Part shown: positions 26,310 to 35,210 of the stretch, one piece after another
How the letters are laid out: every line of letters begins with the position of its first letter
Numbering within the stretch: position 1 is the stretch's first letter
Source of the DNA: Pelagimonas sp050633425
Lineage (GTDB): Bacteria; Pseudomonadota; Alphaproteobacteria; Rhodobacterales; Rhodobacteraceae
Length of the DNA: 64,000 nt
Direction: 5' to 3'
NCBI RefSeq assembly: GCF_050633425.1
Contig: NZ_JBOEGM010000008.1
Location: 186,001 to 250,000 of the forward strand
Translations under genes and position numbers: made by a program
The notes under the pieces: model-generated
Database searches by the model: none
What the model was told of the DNA's origin: nothing
Seen by the model: the letters and a program-made list of their open reading frames with translations, nothing else

Positions 26310-27005
26310 TTAATAGGTGCGGATCAGACCAACCAATCGGCCCTGAACGCTGACTGCGCCTTCGGGTAGGACCCGTGGTTCATAGGCTGGGTTTGCCGCC
26401 TCAAGAACGATCATCCCGCCGCGACGGCGAAACCGTTTGAGCGTCGCTTCGTAGCCTTCAACTTGGGCCACAACAATGTCGCCCTCAGCGGCATCACTGC
26501 TTTCACGGATGACCACCACGTCGCCGTCATTGATCCCGGCGTCGATCATGGAATCACCTTTGACTTCAAGCGCATAATGCTTGCCTGCACCCTGCACCAT
26601 CTGGCCGGGAACCATCACACCGGGGGGGGTATCATTGATTGCCTCAATCGGGCGGCCAGCGGCAATTTTGCCCACCAGCGGAAGTTCCGCAATTGCGCCC
26701 TTCGCAATTTGCATCGCCCCAGAAGGCGCGACATCCGGGCGATCCCCATCAATCACTTGTGGTCGGAAGCCCGCCGGAGCGCCGCCCAGACTTTCGGGGA
26801 GTTTGACAATCTCGATAGCGCGGGCCCGATGTGCAAGGCGGCGGATAAATCCACGCTCTTCCAGTGCAGTAATCAGGCGGTGAATTCCAGATTTGGACCG
26901 TAAATCCAGCGCATCCTTCATTTCATCAAAGCTTGGCGGGACGCCATCTTTGAGCATGCGCTTGTTAATAAAGTCCAAAAGGTCCAATTGCTTTTTTGTC
27001 AGCAT
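26310..27005 (-). CDS. lexA: LexA repressor
   Basis: The 231-residue protein has an N-terminal winged helix (LTKKQLDLLDFINKRM, then SGIHRLITALEERGFIRRL) and a C-terminal S24 autoprotease domain. The cleavage site and catalytic Ser/Lys are seen around VAAGRP, GDSMIDAGINDGD and EVEGYEATLKR-like VAQVEGYEATLKRF. It represses SOS genes until RecA-stimulated self-cleavage. A perfect alphaproteobacterial SOS box lies upstream, implying autoregulation. It is last in the trp/moa string, 91 bp after moeA. In R. capsulatus LexA also affects GTA production. Confidence 0.97.
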   Translation of the reverse strand: MLTKKQLDLLDFINKRMLKDGVPPSFDEMKDALDLRSKSGIHRLITALEERGFIRRLAHRARAIEIVKLPESLGGAPAGFRPQVIDGDRPDVAPSGAMQIAKGAIAELPLVGKIAAGRPIEAINDTPPGVMVPGQMVQGAGKHYALEVKGDSMIDAGINDGDVVVIRESSDAAEGDIVVAQVEGYEATLKRFRRRGGMIVLEAANPAYEPRVLPEGAVSVQGRLVGLIRTY

Positions 27006-27034
27006 GGTTTGCTCCCAACCTCGTGTCAGGTTTT

Positions 27035-27049
27035 GTTCTACCCCTGTTC
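27035..27049. promoter_or_regulatory. SOS box (LexA operator) upstream of lexA
   Basis: GTTC-TACCCCT-GTTC matches exactly the GTTC-N7-GTTC operator known for alphaproteobacterial LexA. It lies 30 bp before the lexA ATG, between moeA and lexA, and gives lexA its own regulated promoter. Confidence 0.9.
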
Positions 27050-27096
27050 TCGTTTTGTGTCAACGGATCTGTGGATAATTCAACCGATGCGATCAA

Positions 27097-28260
27097 TCAA
27101 AGCGGTATGTAGTCGACCTTTTCGCCAACGGATCGGGGGGGATCATGTGGCGCACGCACCAACAAGGCATTGGATGCGCCAAGGACGCTGAGCAGGCTGG
27201 AATCCTGACGCTCAAAAGCGGTCAAACCCTCTGGGGTGACATCGGCACGCATGTAATGTTCACGCGGTCCGTTCGAGACAAGAGGCGCGGCCAGTTGTGC
27301 GCTATAACGAAGGGCTGGTTGATGCCCCAACCCCTGCATGGCGCGGACCACCGGGGCAACAAAGACATGCCCGCACACCATCGCCGACACCGGATTTCCC
27401 GGTAGCCCCATCATCATAGCGTCGCCTAAACGCCCGGACATCAAAGGTTTTCCGGGGCGCATGGCGACTTTGTAAAAGGCGCGTTCCATCCCCAAATCGC
27501 CGGCGACCTTGGCAACCAGATCGTGATCCCCGACCGAAGCTCCGCCGATAGTGATCACCAGATCGGCATCATCCACAAGATCAAAAACCGCGCGCAAGGA
27601 AGGCTCGTTGTCGCGTGCAATCGGCAATAAACGCGGCATCGCTCCAAGATTGCGCAGCATTGCGTGCAGACCAAAGGTGTTAGAGGCAATGATTTGGTCT
27701 GGCCCAGGGTTTTCGCCAGGCATGACCAATTCGTCTCCGGTCGATATCAGCGCAACCTTGGGTTGGCGGGCCACGGTGACCGTCGGGATATTCATTGCCG
27801 CTAGTAAAGCCACATCATTTGCCGTCAATCGGCGCGGGCTGCTGATGGTTTGGCCATCTTTGAAATCGCCACCAGCGGGGCGGATATTGTCGCCAGTCCC
27901 GAGGTCATTAATAGTGATGTGATCGCCATCTCGCGTGACGTTTTCCTGTATCGTGACATGAGTGATGTTTTCGGGGACAGGCGCGCCAGTAAAGATGCGG
28001 ATGCAGGTTCCCGGTGTGACTTCGCCGTCAAATCTGTGACCCGCTGCCGCTTCTCCGATCACCTCAAGCTTTTGGCCGACGGTTGGGTCGATCGTGCCAT
28101 AGCCATCCATCGCCGAGGCGGCAAAGGGCGGTTGATCGCGACGGGCACGGACAGGCGCAACCATCACCCGACCAGCGGCGTCAATGAGCGGTATTTCCTC
28201 AGACCCCAACGGGTTTGCCAAAGCAAAGAGGTGGTCAAGCGCGTCTGAAACGGAAATCAT
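27097..28260 (-). CDS. moeA: Molybdopterin molybdotransferase
   Basis: The 387-residue protein inserts molybdate into adenylated molybdopterin. Family motifs include SAMDGYGT near residue 50, ISTGDEL near residue 170, TIGGASVGDHD and MRPGKPLMSG, followed by GLPGNPVSAM. A C-terminal beta-barrel domain IV follows. It lies 43 bp after moaC in the trp/moa string. The grouping of moaC and moeA indicates molybdoenzyme cofactor synthesis; no molybdoenzyme is in the window. Confidence 0.96.
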   Translation of the reverse strand: MISVSDALDHLFALANPLGSEEIPLIDAAGRVMVAPVRARRDQPPFAASAMDGYGTIDPTVGQKLEVIGEAAAGHRFDGEVTPGTCIRIFTGAPVPENITHVTIQENVTRDGDHITINDLGTGDNIRPAGGDFKDGQTISSPRRLTANDVALLAAMNIPTVTVARQPKVALISTGDELVMPGENPGPDQIIASNTFGLHAMLRNLGAMPRLLPIARDNEPSLRAVFDLVDDADLVITIGGASVGDHDLVAKVAGDLGMERAFYKVAMRPGKPLMSGRLGDAMMMGLPGNPVSAMVCGHVFVAPVVRAMQGLGHQPALRYSAQLAAPLVSNGPREHYMRADVTPEGLTAFERQDSSLLSVLGASNALLVRAPHDPPRSVGEKVDYIPL

Positions 28261-28303
28261 ATTGCTGCCTTTCGATGGGCCATCTGGTAAGATCGGAAGG
28301 AGG

Positions 28304-28777
28304 CTAAGCCTCGTAACGACCTGATTTTCCGCCGTCTTTCAAGATCACACGTGTGCCGCCGATCTCCATTGCTTTGTCCACGGCTTTGACCATGTCGTAG
28401 ACGGTCAACGCTGCCACAGAGACCGCAGTCAACGCTTCCATCTCGACCCCGGTTTGGCCCGTGGTCTTAACCGTTGCTTCAATGCGCAGGCCTGGCAGGT
28501 CTGGGTCTTGGGTCAGGTCGACCGACACTTTGGTGACAGGCAAAGGGTGGCAGAGTGGGATCAAATCCGGGGTCTTTTTCGCGCCCATAATCCCGGCCAA
28601 GCGGGCAATTCCGATGACGTCACCTTTCTTGGCGCGCCCTTCGGTGATCAGGGCAAAGGTTTCGGGAGCCATTTTGACCCAGCCTTCGGCGGTGGCCACA
28701 CGCGACGTCACGGCTTTGTCAGAGACATCGACCATATGGGCATGGCCCTGATCGTTGAAATGGGTCAGATCGCTCAT
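28304..28777 (-). CDS. moaC: Cyclic pyranopterin monophosphate synthase
   Basis: The 157-residue protein converts the MoaA product to cyclic pyranopterin monophosphate, the first molybdopterin intermediate. It shows DVSDKAVTSRVATAEGWV, the active-site LIPLCHPLPVTKV near residue 75, and TGVEMEALTAVSVAALTVYDM near residue 110. It begins 11 bp after trpC, so it is very probably in the same transcript. MoaA is not adjacent. Confidence 0.97.
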   Translation of the reverse strand: MSDLTHFNDQGHAHMVDVSDKAVTSRVATAEGWVKMAPETFALITEGRAKKGDVIGIARLAGIMGAKKTPDLIPLCHPLPVTKVSVDLTQDPDLPGLRIEATVKTTGQTGVEMEALTAVSVAALTVYDMVKAVDKAMEIGGTRVILKDGGKSGRYEA

Positions 28778-28788
28778 GTCTTATCCTT

Positions 28789-29592
28789 TTAGGCGGGAAC
28801 CGGATTGGCCAACAGCGTTTGCGTCGCCGCGCGAACATCGTCTTGGCGCATCAGGCTTTCGCCGATCAAAAACGCGCGCGCACCATATCCGGCCATATCG
28901 GCCAAATCTTGCGATGTGTTTAGCCCGCTTTCCGAAATCAGGAAACGGCCCTTTGGTAGGCCTTTGGAGAGCTCGCGGGTTGTGTCAAGCGAGGTCTCAA
29001 ATGTCTTGAGATTGCGGTTATTCACGCCGATAAGCTTGGATTTCAGCTTCAATGCGCGCTCCAATTCCTCGGCATCATGCACTTCGATCAGCGCATCCAT
29101 GCCCCAGCCAAAAGCCGCATCTTCCAGCTCGGCGGCCTGTGTGTCAGAGACAGAGGCCATGATGATCAATATGCAATCGGCAGTGAGCGCGCGGGCTTCG
29201 GCCACTTGGTAGGTGTCATACATAAAGTCTTTGCGCAGGGCTGGCATGTTGGTTGCGGCACGCGCGGCGACCAAAAAGTCCTTGGCACCCTGAAAAGAAG
29301 GAGTGTCGGTCAGAACGGACAAACAAGTCGCGCCGCCGTCCTCATAGGCTTTGGCAAGCGTTGCCGGTTCGAAATCGGCACGGATCAAACCCTTGGACGG
29401 AGAGGCTTTCTTGACTTCGGAAATCAGCCCGTAACCTGTTGCCGCAGCGTCGATCAAACGGGCTGCAAAAGGGCGCACCGGATCTGCGGCCTTGGCTGCT
29501 GCTTCGACCTCGGCCAGGGAGCGCGCGGCTTTGTCGGCGGCAACCTCTTCGAGCTTATAGGCTTTGATCTTGTCGAGAATGGTCGTCGTCAT
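28789..29592 (-). CDS. trpC: Indole-3-glycerol phosphate synthase
   Basis: The 267-residue TIM-barrel enzyme makes indole-3-glycerol phosphate in tryptophan synthesis. It shows SEVKKASPSKGLIR near residue 60, FQGAKDFL, LRKDFMYDTYQVAEARA, GVNNRNLKTFE and SESGLN. It is monofunctional (no TrpF domain). Its ATG overlaps the stop of ung as ATGA, so translation depends on ung being read. Confidence 0.97.
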   Translation of the reverse strand: MTTTILDKIKAYKLEEVAADKAARSLAEVEAAAKAADPVRPFAARLIDAAATGYGLISEVKKASPSKGLIRADFEPATLAKAYEDGGATCLSVLTDTPSFQGAKDFLVAARAATNMPALRKDFMYDTYQVAEARALTADCILIIMASVSDTQAAELEDAAFGWGMDALIEVHDAEELERALKLKSKLIGVNNRNLKTFETSLDTTRELSKGLPKGRFLISESGLNTSQDLADMAGYGARAFLIGESLMRQDDVRAATQTLLANPVPA

Positions 29593-30236
29593 GCGTCTGT
29601 CCAGTTAACTTCGGTGTCCCCATTGGCTTTAAGCCACGCGTTGACCTTCGAAAAGGGCCGCGAGCCGAAAAAGCCACGCCGGGCGGAAAGCGGAGATGGG
29701 TGTGCGGTTTTTAGAATGAAGTGATGATCCCCGGAAATGTGCCGCTCAAAGCTCTGAGCGTGTTTGCCCCAGAGGATAAAGGCGCGCGGTTTTTCTGAGA
29801 GTTCCGCCAAAACCTGTTCCGTCAGTTTTGACCAGCCGAGCGATTGGTGGCCATTTGCCTCGCCCGCTGGCACCGTCAATGCCGAGTTGAGCAACAACAC
29901 ACCCTGCGCGGCCCAAGGGCGCAGGTCACCGGTGAGTGGTGCCGCGCCCAAATCGTCGATCATCTCTTTGTAAATATTGTTCAAACTGCGGGGGAGTTTG
30001 ACGTCCGGCTCGACCGAAAAGGACAGGCCGTGGGCGTGTCCGGGGGTCGGGTAGGGGTCTTGGCCAAGGATGACAATGCGGGTCGTGTCGGGACAAGAGG
30101 CCTCTAGCGCTGCGAAAACCTGATGTTCAGGCGGTAAGATGTCCCGCCTGTCCAGAGCCAATTTGGCCTCAATCTCGGGCAAGTCTTGGGAAAAGAACGC
30201 CAAATGTGACCACGCGGCGGGAACAAAGAGTGACAT
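29589..30236 (-). CDS. ung: Uracil-DNA glycosylase (family 1), within the trp operon
   Basis: The 215-residue protein has the family-1 active site GQDPYPTPGHAHGLSFS (water-activating Asp) near residues 60-76 and HPSPLSARRGFFGSRPFS near residue 185, the DNA-intercalation loop. It removes uracil from DNA in base excision repair. It sits between trpD and trpC, 66 bp after the trpD stop, and overlaps trpC by four bases. A repair gene thus interrupts the trp string. The ATG at 30236 is preferred over an upstream TTG. Confidence 0.96.
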   Translation of the reverse strand: MSLFVPAAWSHLAFFSQDLPEIEAKLALDRRDILPPEHQVFAALEASCPDTTRIVILGQDPYPTPGHAHGLSFSVEPDVKLPRSLNNIYKEMIDDLGAAPLTGDLRPWAAQGVLLLNSALTVPAGEANGHQSLGWSKLTEQVLAELSEKPRAFILWGKHAQSFERHISGDHHFILKTAHPSPLSARRGFFGSRPFSKVNAWLKANGDTEVNWTDA

Positions 30237-30302
30237 GCCAAAATCCAATTTCCAAGACGCGCTCTGGTTCCGAAAGAGCGCGTCAATAAACGCGGCGGCG
30301 GG

Positions 30303-31322
30303 TTAGGCCGCCTGTGTCGCTTTCGCCAGGGCTTCGATTTTACCTTTGGCGGCACCGCTATCAATGCTTTCGCGCGCCATCTCCACACCGATGCGCAGGT
30401 CGCTTGCTTTGCCTGCGACTGTCAAAGCCGCAGCCGCATTTAGCAAAACTGCATCGCGATAGGCCGTTTGAGCCCCGTTCAACAAGGCCCGAAACGCCAC
30501 CGCGTTTTCTTCGGGTGTGCCCCCAAGAATCTCTTCGAACGGATGAACAGGCAGTCCAGCGTCTTCGGGATGCAACTCGGCTTCGCGGATCGACCCATCT
30601 TCCTCAAGCGCTGCAATCCAGGAAATGCCGGAAATGGCCAATTCATCTGTCCCATCTGACCCATGTACCAGCCAAGCCCGTTCAGACCCGAGTTGCCCCA
30701 GCGTTTCGGCCATTGGCCGGATCAGATCGCGGGTAAAGGCCCCGGTGAGTTGGCGTTTCGCCCCAGCTGGGTTGGTCAGGGGACCAAGGATATTGAAAAT
30801 CGTCCGCGTCCCAAGTTCCATGCGAACCGGCATCACGTGTTTCATCGCAGGGTGGTGCATCGGGGCCATCATGAAACAGATACCGACCTCAGCCAACGCC
30901 TTTTCCACCGCCTCGGCACCAATCATCACGTTGATGCCCATTTGCCCAAGCGCGTCAGCTGCGCCGGATTTGGATGACAAGTTGCGATTGCCATGTTTGG
31001 CCACAACCTGTCCGGCTCCAGCCACAACGAAAGCGGTTGCGGTGGAAATGTTCAAAGTGCCTTTGCCATCACCGCCGGTGCCGACGATGTCCATGGCCCC
31101 CTCGGGCGCGTGGACGGCATTGCATTTGGCGCGCATCACTGCGGCGGCGGCAGAGTATTCATCAACGGTTTCACCACGCGTGCGCAACGCCATCAAAAGT
31201 CCGGCGATCTGCGCCGGTGTTGCGTCGCCTTCGAACAGAACCGTAAAGGCTTGTTCTGCTTCGCTCCGGGTTAGAGAACGGTCAGCAGCGGCCCCGATCA
31301 GCGGTTTTAACAGGTCGCTCAT
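30303..31322 (-). CDS. trpD: Anthranilate phosphoribosyltransferase
   Basis: The 339-residue enzyme joins anthranilate to PRPP. Motifs are VGTGGDGKGTLNISTA (PRPP loop) near residue 80, KHGNRNLSSKSGAADALG near residue 108, and NILGPLTNPAG near residue 180. It overlaps trpG by four bases. Confidence 0.97.
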   Translation of the reverse strand: MSDLLKPLIGAAADRSLTRSEAEQAFTVLFEGDATPAQIAGLLMALRTRGETVDEYSAAAAVMRAKCNAVHAPEGAMDIVGTGGDGKGTLNISTATAFVVAGAGQVVAKHGNRNLSSKSGAADALGQMGINVMIGAEAVEKALAEVGICFMMAPMHHPAMKHVMPVRMELGTRTIFNILGPLTNPAGAKRQLTGAFTRDLIRPMAETLGQLGSERAWLVHGSDGTDELAISGISWIAALEEDGSIREAELHPEDAGLPVHPFEEILGGTPEENAVAFRALLNGAQTAYRDAVLLNAAAALTVAGKASDLRIGVEMARESIDSGAAKGKIEALAKATQAA

Positions 31323-31900
31323 GCCGGCACCTTTGTCAGATCAAGAAAGTTTTGCAGCATGTCATGGCCATGTTCAGACCGGATTGATTCTGGGTGGAAT
31401 TGCACCCCTTGGATCGGCAGGCTTTCATGTTGCAGGCCCATGATTGTGCCGTCTTCAAGCTCGGCCGTGACCTGCAAGCAGGATGGCAAATCATCACGCC
31501 GCACGACCAAAGAATGATAACGCGTGCCAAGCAGAGGAGAAGGCAACCCCTTGAACACACCTTTGCCTTGATGCTGGATTTCACCCATTTTGCCATGCAC
31601 AATTTCGTCATGTCGCACGACGCTGCCGCCAAAGGCCTGACCGATTGTTTGATGCCCCAAACAAACCCCCATCAGCGGTGTTTGGGTTTCGGCAGCGGCC
31701 TTGGTCAGCGCTAGACAAATACCGGCCTGATCAGGGTCACATGGCCCCGGAGACAGCAAAATCGACGTCGGTTTCAGCGCCATTGCCTCTTGGACAGTAA
31801 GCGCGTCATTGCGGTGAACAACAACATCAGCGCCCAATTCACCCAAATAGTGAACAAGGTTGTAGGTGAAGCTGTCATAGTTATCTATCAGAAGAAGCAT
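31319..31900 (-). CDS. trpG: Anthranilate synthase glutamine amidotransferase component
   Basis: The 193-residue class I amidotransferase supplies ammonia to TrpE. The catalytic triad is visible: Cys in MGVCLGHQTIGQAFGG near residue 82, and His and Glu in GVQFHPESI near residue 172. TrpE is not in the window upstream; the next gene is divergent. It heads the trpG-trpD-ung-trpC-moaC-moeA string. I see no leader peptide rich in Trp before it, so attenuation is not supported. Confidence 0.96.
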   Translation of the reverse strand: MLLLIDNYDSFTYNLVHYLGELGADVVVHRNDALTVQEAMALKPTSILLSPGPCDPDQAGICLALTKAAAETQTPLMGVCLGHQTIGQAFGGSVVRHDEIVHGKMGEIQHQGKGVFKGLPSPLLGTRYHSLVVRRDDLPSCLQVTAELEDGTIMGLQHESLPIQGVQFHPESIRSEHGHDMLQNFLDLTKVPA

Positions 31901-32055
31901 GGGTATACGTTGTTATGGGTGGCGGCGGGCCGCATGGTCGCGGTATACATGCACAGGCAGTCAGACCCGCGTCAAGAGGCGCAGGGCATAGCAGACAGGT
32001 GCAGCGCGCAACGAGCGGTGCATGACGTGGGCAAGAAACGGGTGAGGAACGGCAC

Positions 32056-33684
32056 ATGGCACGGGGATTCTTGAGCGGCTCGATTTGGGGAGTGGTCCTA
32101 TCGGGGGCCGCAGTTGGGACGTTATCGGTTGCCACAGGGCCGCTAAAGGATGGTTTCAAACCGGCACAAAATTCCAACCCGGCTCCGGCAATTGCCGAAC
32201 CTGTTGCTGCCGATCCCGCCCCAAGCGCCCCCGCCGCACTTCCTCCCGCCACGCCAGCGCCAGCCACACCAGCGCCACAAGCGGCTGCCACATCTAAGCC
32301 GGAACCTGTCGCAGAGGCGGGTGCCCGAGACGAGATCACGGCGACTGCGACCCCGGTTGATCCCGCAAAACCCGGTCGCAGGCCACAATCCGAAACGGGC
32401 TTTGAGATGCCCCAAGCACCGGGTGGTGCCTTGGATGCGCCCGAAGCTCCTTTTTCTGTTGGGGCTGATACTGAATTGCCCAAACAGCCTGTTATTGGTG
32501 CCGCGCCTCAGGCACCAACCGCGGCCGAGCCAACTTCGGACGGCGCGCAAGTGGTTGTGGCAAGCGACGCCCCGGTGCAGCCGCTCGCCCAAGCAGAGGT
32601 GCCCGGCGCGCCGAAGCCTGAAGCATCGCTTGTGATTTCAACAGAACCTGCTCAGCCTCCTGTCCCGGCGCTTTCCAATGAAGAATCCGCTCTTGTCAGT
32701 GATGATCCGCAAGCTGAGCCAGCCATTGACGCGCCAGAGGCGGATATCGAAACCGCCCGTGTCACCGCGCCCGAAGCCCAAGAACCCGCGCCGGTCCAAC
32801 CCAGCGTGCCGGAACCCAAGCCGGTCGTGACCGCCCAAGCCGATCCCGTGCAGCCAGAAACGGCTCAACCTCGTCCCAGAATTGGCAAACCTGCGGGGTC
32901 ACTTATTGATCGTGACAACGGCGCAGCTTCGTCACGCTTTTCGCGTTTGGGGGCGGAGTCCAATGATGAAACCGTCGAAAAAGCGGATCCAAGCAACACG
33001 CCTTTGGTTCAATTCGCGGCCAAACCTGATCCGGCCCCAGCCGATGGGCAGCCGCGGATTTCGGTGATTTTGATTGACGACAAGGTTGATACGTGGGGCC
33101 CTGAAGCGTTGAAAACGTTGCCTATTCCGGTCAGTATCGCCATTCCACCATCCCACCCCGAAGCGGCGCAAACGGCTGCGGATTATCGTCGGCTTGGCTT
33201 TGAAGTCTTGGCGATGGCGGATATCCCAGAAGGGGCGCAACCCTCAGATGTTGAAGTCACGCTAAGCGGCACATTGCAGGCTGTTCCTGAGGCGGTTGCA
33301 GTTCTTGAAAACCCCGTAGGGGCAGGCGTGCAGTCCAGCCGGGCCGTGTCAAATCAAACCGCTGCTTATCTCGCAGCGAGCGGCCATGGATTGGTGATGA
33401 TGCCCAAGGGCCTGAACACCGCCCAACAATTGGCGGCCAAAGCCGGCGTGCCCTCCGCCAGTCTTTTCCGGGATATGGATCGTGACAAACAAGACGCCGC
33501 AACCGTGCGCCGCGCCTTGGACCAAGCCGTGTTTCGCGCCAAACAGGAAGGGGCGGTGATCATGCTAGGGCGGTTGCATGCCAATACCTTGTCCGGGCTG
33601 ATCCAATGGGGATTGCAGGACAAAAACGCCAGTATCGCGATTGTTCCAGTGTCGACTGTTCTGCAAGAGGCGCTTGAGAAGTAA
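32056..33684 (+). CDS. Divergent polysaccharide deacetylase (YibQ-type)
   Basis: The 542-residue protein begins with a membrane anchor (LSGSIWGVVLSGAAVGTLSV). A long Pro/Ala/Glu-rich linker (about residues 35-330) follows, then a C-terminal domain starting at RISVILIDDKVD. The domain is of the divergent polysaccharide deacetylase group, with SIAIPPSHPEA, LGFEVLAMADIP, VMMPKGLNTAQQLA and AVIMLGRLHANTLSGL. Several metal and catalytic positions of classical NodB enzymes are not preserved; here IDDKVD stands where TFDDG would be. It is likely periplasmic, tethered to the inner membrane. Enzyme activity is uncertain. Confidence 0.85.
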   Translation: MARGFLSGSIWGVVLSGAAVGTLSVATGPLKDGFKPAQNSNPAPAIAEPVAADPAPSAPAALPPATPAPATPAPQAAATSKPEPVAEAGARDEITATATPVDPAKPGRRPQSETGFEMPQAPGGALDAPEAPFSVGADTELPKQPVIGAAPQAPTAAEPTSDGAQVVVASDAPVQPLAQAEVPGAPKPEASLVISTEPAQPPVPALSNEESALVSDDPQAEPAIDAPEADIETARVTAPEAQEPAPVQPSVPEPKPVVTAQADPVQPETAQPRPRIGKPAGSLIDRDNGAASSRFSRLGAESNDETVEKADPSNTPLVQFAAKPDPAPADGQPRISVILIDDKVDTWGPEALKTLPIPVSIAIPPSHPEAAQTAADYRRLGFEVLAMADIPEGAQPSDVEVTLSGTLQAVPEAVAVLENPVGAGVQSSRAVSNQTAAYLAASGHGLVMMPKGLNTAQQLAAKAGVPSASLFRDMDRDKQDAATVRRALDQAVFRAKQEGAVIMLGRLHANTLSGLIQWGLQDKNASIAIVPVSTVLQEALEK

Positions 33685-33847
33685 CCATTTGGTCTGACCT
33701 ATTTCTGCCAAGACCTATCGCCGTCTTGGGCGCACAGTGCGCCGCACGGACAGGGCGACGCACGGATGCCCCATGTCGAGACTTGGCCCAGATCGGACTG
33801 AAGCTCGAGGTTGGTCAGGGCATCCCAAAATGTGCAGGATCAAAGGG

Positions 33848-34222
33848 TTATTGGACCGGCCACAAGATCGCATGCGCCACAAACATGCCGTTCATTTGAT
33901 ACCAATCGACCTTGAGCCGATGTCGATCATGTCGCGTCACGACAAACTTGAGTCCGACGTAACAGCGATCTTCGCCAACGGTCACATTTTCCCAACCGCG
34001 GATGATGTTTTGCGTGATGCTTTCGAATTGCCAAATCGCTTCGCAGCCATCCTCGGGGGTACGCACATGGGCGATGTCGGTTAGAAACTCAACGTAGATC
34101 GGCCATTCCTGACCTGACTCTAGGAAGCCCGTGCCCTCCCACAATCCACGGTTTTCCGACAGCAAATCCGCGCTCGCAGCTTGTCCAAAAAACAGAAACA
34201 ATATCAATAGCAGTTTTTGCAT
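33848..34222 (-). CDS. Small exported protein of unknown function
   Basis: The 124-residue protein has a clean signal peptide (MQKLLLILFLFFGQAASA, cleavage likely before DLL). A mature domain of about 105 residues follows, with two cysteines (EDGCEAIWQF and EDRCYVGLKF) that may form a disulfide. GGAGGA precedes the ATG. I do not recognise the family. The compact beta-strand-rich sequence suggests a small periplasmic binding-type or lipocalin-like fold, which is speculation. Confidence 0.7.
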   Translation of the reverse strand: MQKLLLILFLFFGQAASADLLSENRGLWEGTGFLESGQEWPIYVEFLTDIAHVRTPEDGCEAIWQFESITQNIIRGWENVTVGEDRCYVGLKFVVTRHDRHRLKVDWYQMNGMFVAHAILWPVQ

Positions 34223-34342
34223 GATGTATCCTCCTGCGGATAATTATGCCAAAAACTGAATGTTTTCGCGATGATGTGGGTCAAGGAAGGGCGTTTCCTT
34301 GTCGCCAGACAGCCAAAATCGTGCTCCGTTTAAAACACAACT

Positions 34343-34996
34343 CTATCGAGCGGCCCAGCTTTCGAGCGTTGTTTCCAGATCGCCATAACCTGTTTGACGA
34401 TGCTCGAACAGGAGGCCCATGCGCGCGGCCTGTTGTTTTGCCAACACCACCAAATCAGGGTCATCTGTTTGCGCAAGATAGACCAGCTTTTCGTAATTGC
34501 CAAAATACATCGGCAACAACTCTGGGTGACGATCCAGACCCAATGGCTTCCAGACAAAGCTGTCGAACTGCCGAACCAAGAAATCGGTCAGGAAAAACGA
34601 GGTGACTTCGCCGCGATCTTCAAACGCCTTGAGACCGTCGAAAAAGGCGTAACAATGCGGTCCCTGGACCATTTCAACGCCTAATTCTTGACAGGCGGCC
34701 TGTAACAAGCCACCGGTCCCGCAATCGGCATAGACCACATAGATTTTGGCATAGGTGTCACGGTGTTTGGCAACAGCGTTGCGCACCGCATCGGTGATAC
34801 GTTCCGGATGCACGTGCAATATCGCGGGAAGGCAGGTCAGATCCATGTGATCCCACCCGTTGCGCTGTTTCAAATCAAGGATTTCGCGCGCCAAAGCCCC
34901 GCAGGCCAATAGCAAAATCTGGCCGTTGCCAGAGGCCGCCAAACCAGCCGTCGTTAGTGTGTCGTCGTCAGCTGTGTTTGTCATCGAAGGGGACAT
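34343..34996 (-). CDS. DUF1638 protein, corrinoid-locus associated
   Basis: The 217-residue protein matches DUF1638 by its ILLLACGALAREILDL start, the LPAILHVHPERI segment, IYVVYADCGTGGLL near residue 92, QGPHCYAFFDG and LPMYFGNYEKLVYL. Conserved Cys and His in the ACGA, DCGT and PHCYAF segments could bind metal or a cofactor. DUF1638 genes often lie beside corrinoid methyltransferase genes; one is 0.9 kb upstream here. I chose ATG 34996 (GGGGA upstream); ATG 34984 is also possible. The start overlaps the end of a 57-residue membrane-protein gene, which implies coupling. Confidence 0.82.
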   Translation of the reverse strand: MSPSMTNTADDDTLTTAGLAASGNGQILLLACGALAREILDLKQRNGWDHMDLTCLPAILHVHPERITDAVRNAVAKHRDTYAKIYVVYADCGTGGLLQAACQELGVEMVQGPHCYAFFDGLKAFEDRGEVTSFFLTDFLVRQFDSFVWKPLGLDRHPELLPMYFGNYEKLVYLAQTDDPDLVVLAKQQAARMGLLFEHRQTGYGDLETTLESWAAR

Positions 34997-35141
34997 GCGC
35001 CAATCCCCAACGGGCCAGCAACGCAACAATCAAGAGGACAGGTAGCACGTTCAAGGCCCCCCATGTCGACATGGCCAAGACAGTCACAGCAGCGGCGGCA
35101 ATCACCACCACAAGCAAAAGCGCAAAAGATGTCACAGGCAT
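34968..35141 (-). CDS. Small two-helix membrane protein (57 aa)
   Basis: This frame encodes 57 residues with two hydrophobic helices (about 5-24 and 29-43) and a short polar C-terminus ending DDKHS. The ribosome site is strong (GAGGAGGAG, about seven bases before the ATG). Its 3' end overlaps the start of the DUF1638 gene by roughly 30 bases, as in a coupled pair. No family is recognised. Confidence 0.65.
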   Translation of the reverse strand: MPVTSFALLLVVVIAAAAVTVLAMSTWGALNVLPVLLIVALLARWGLAHVPFDDKHS

Positions 35142-35210
35142 TCGAGTCTCCTCCTCAGGTCAATATGTAACACTTGAGTGTAAAGAAAAAGACCGATTCT
35201 TCAGGGGGAA

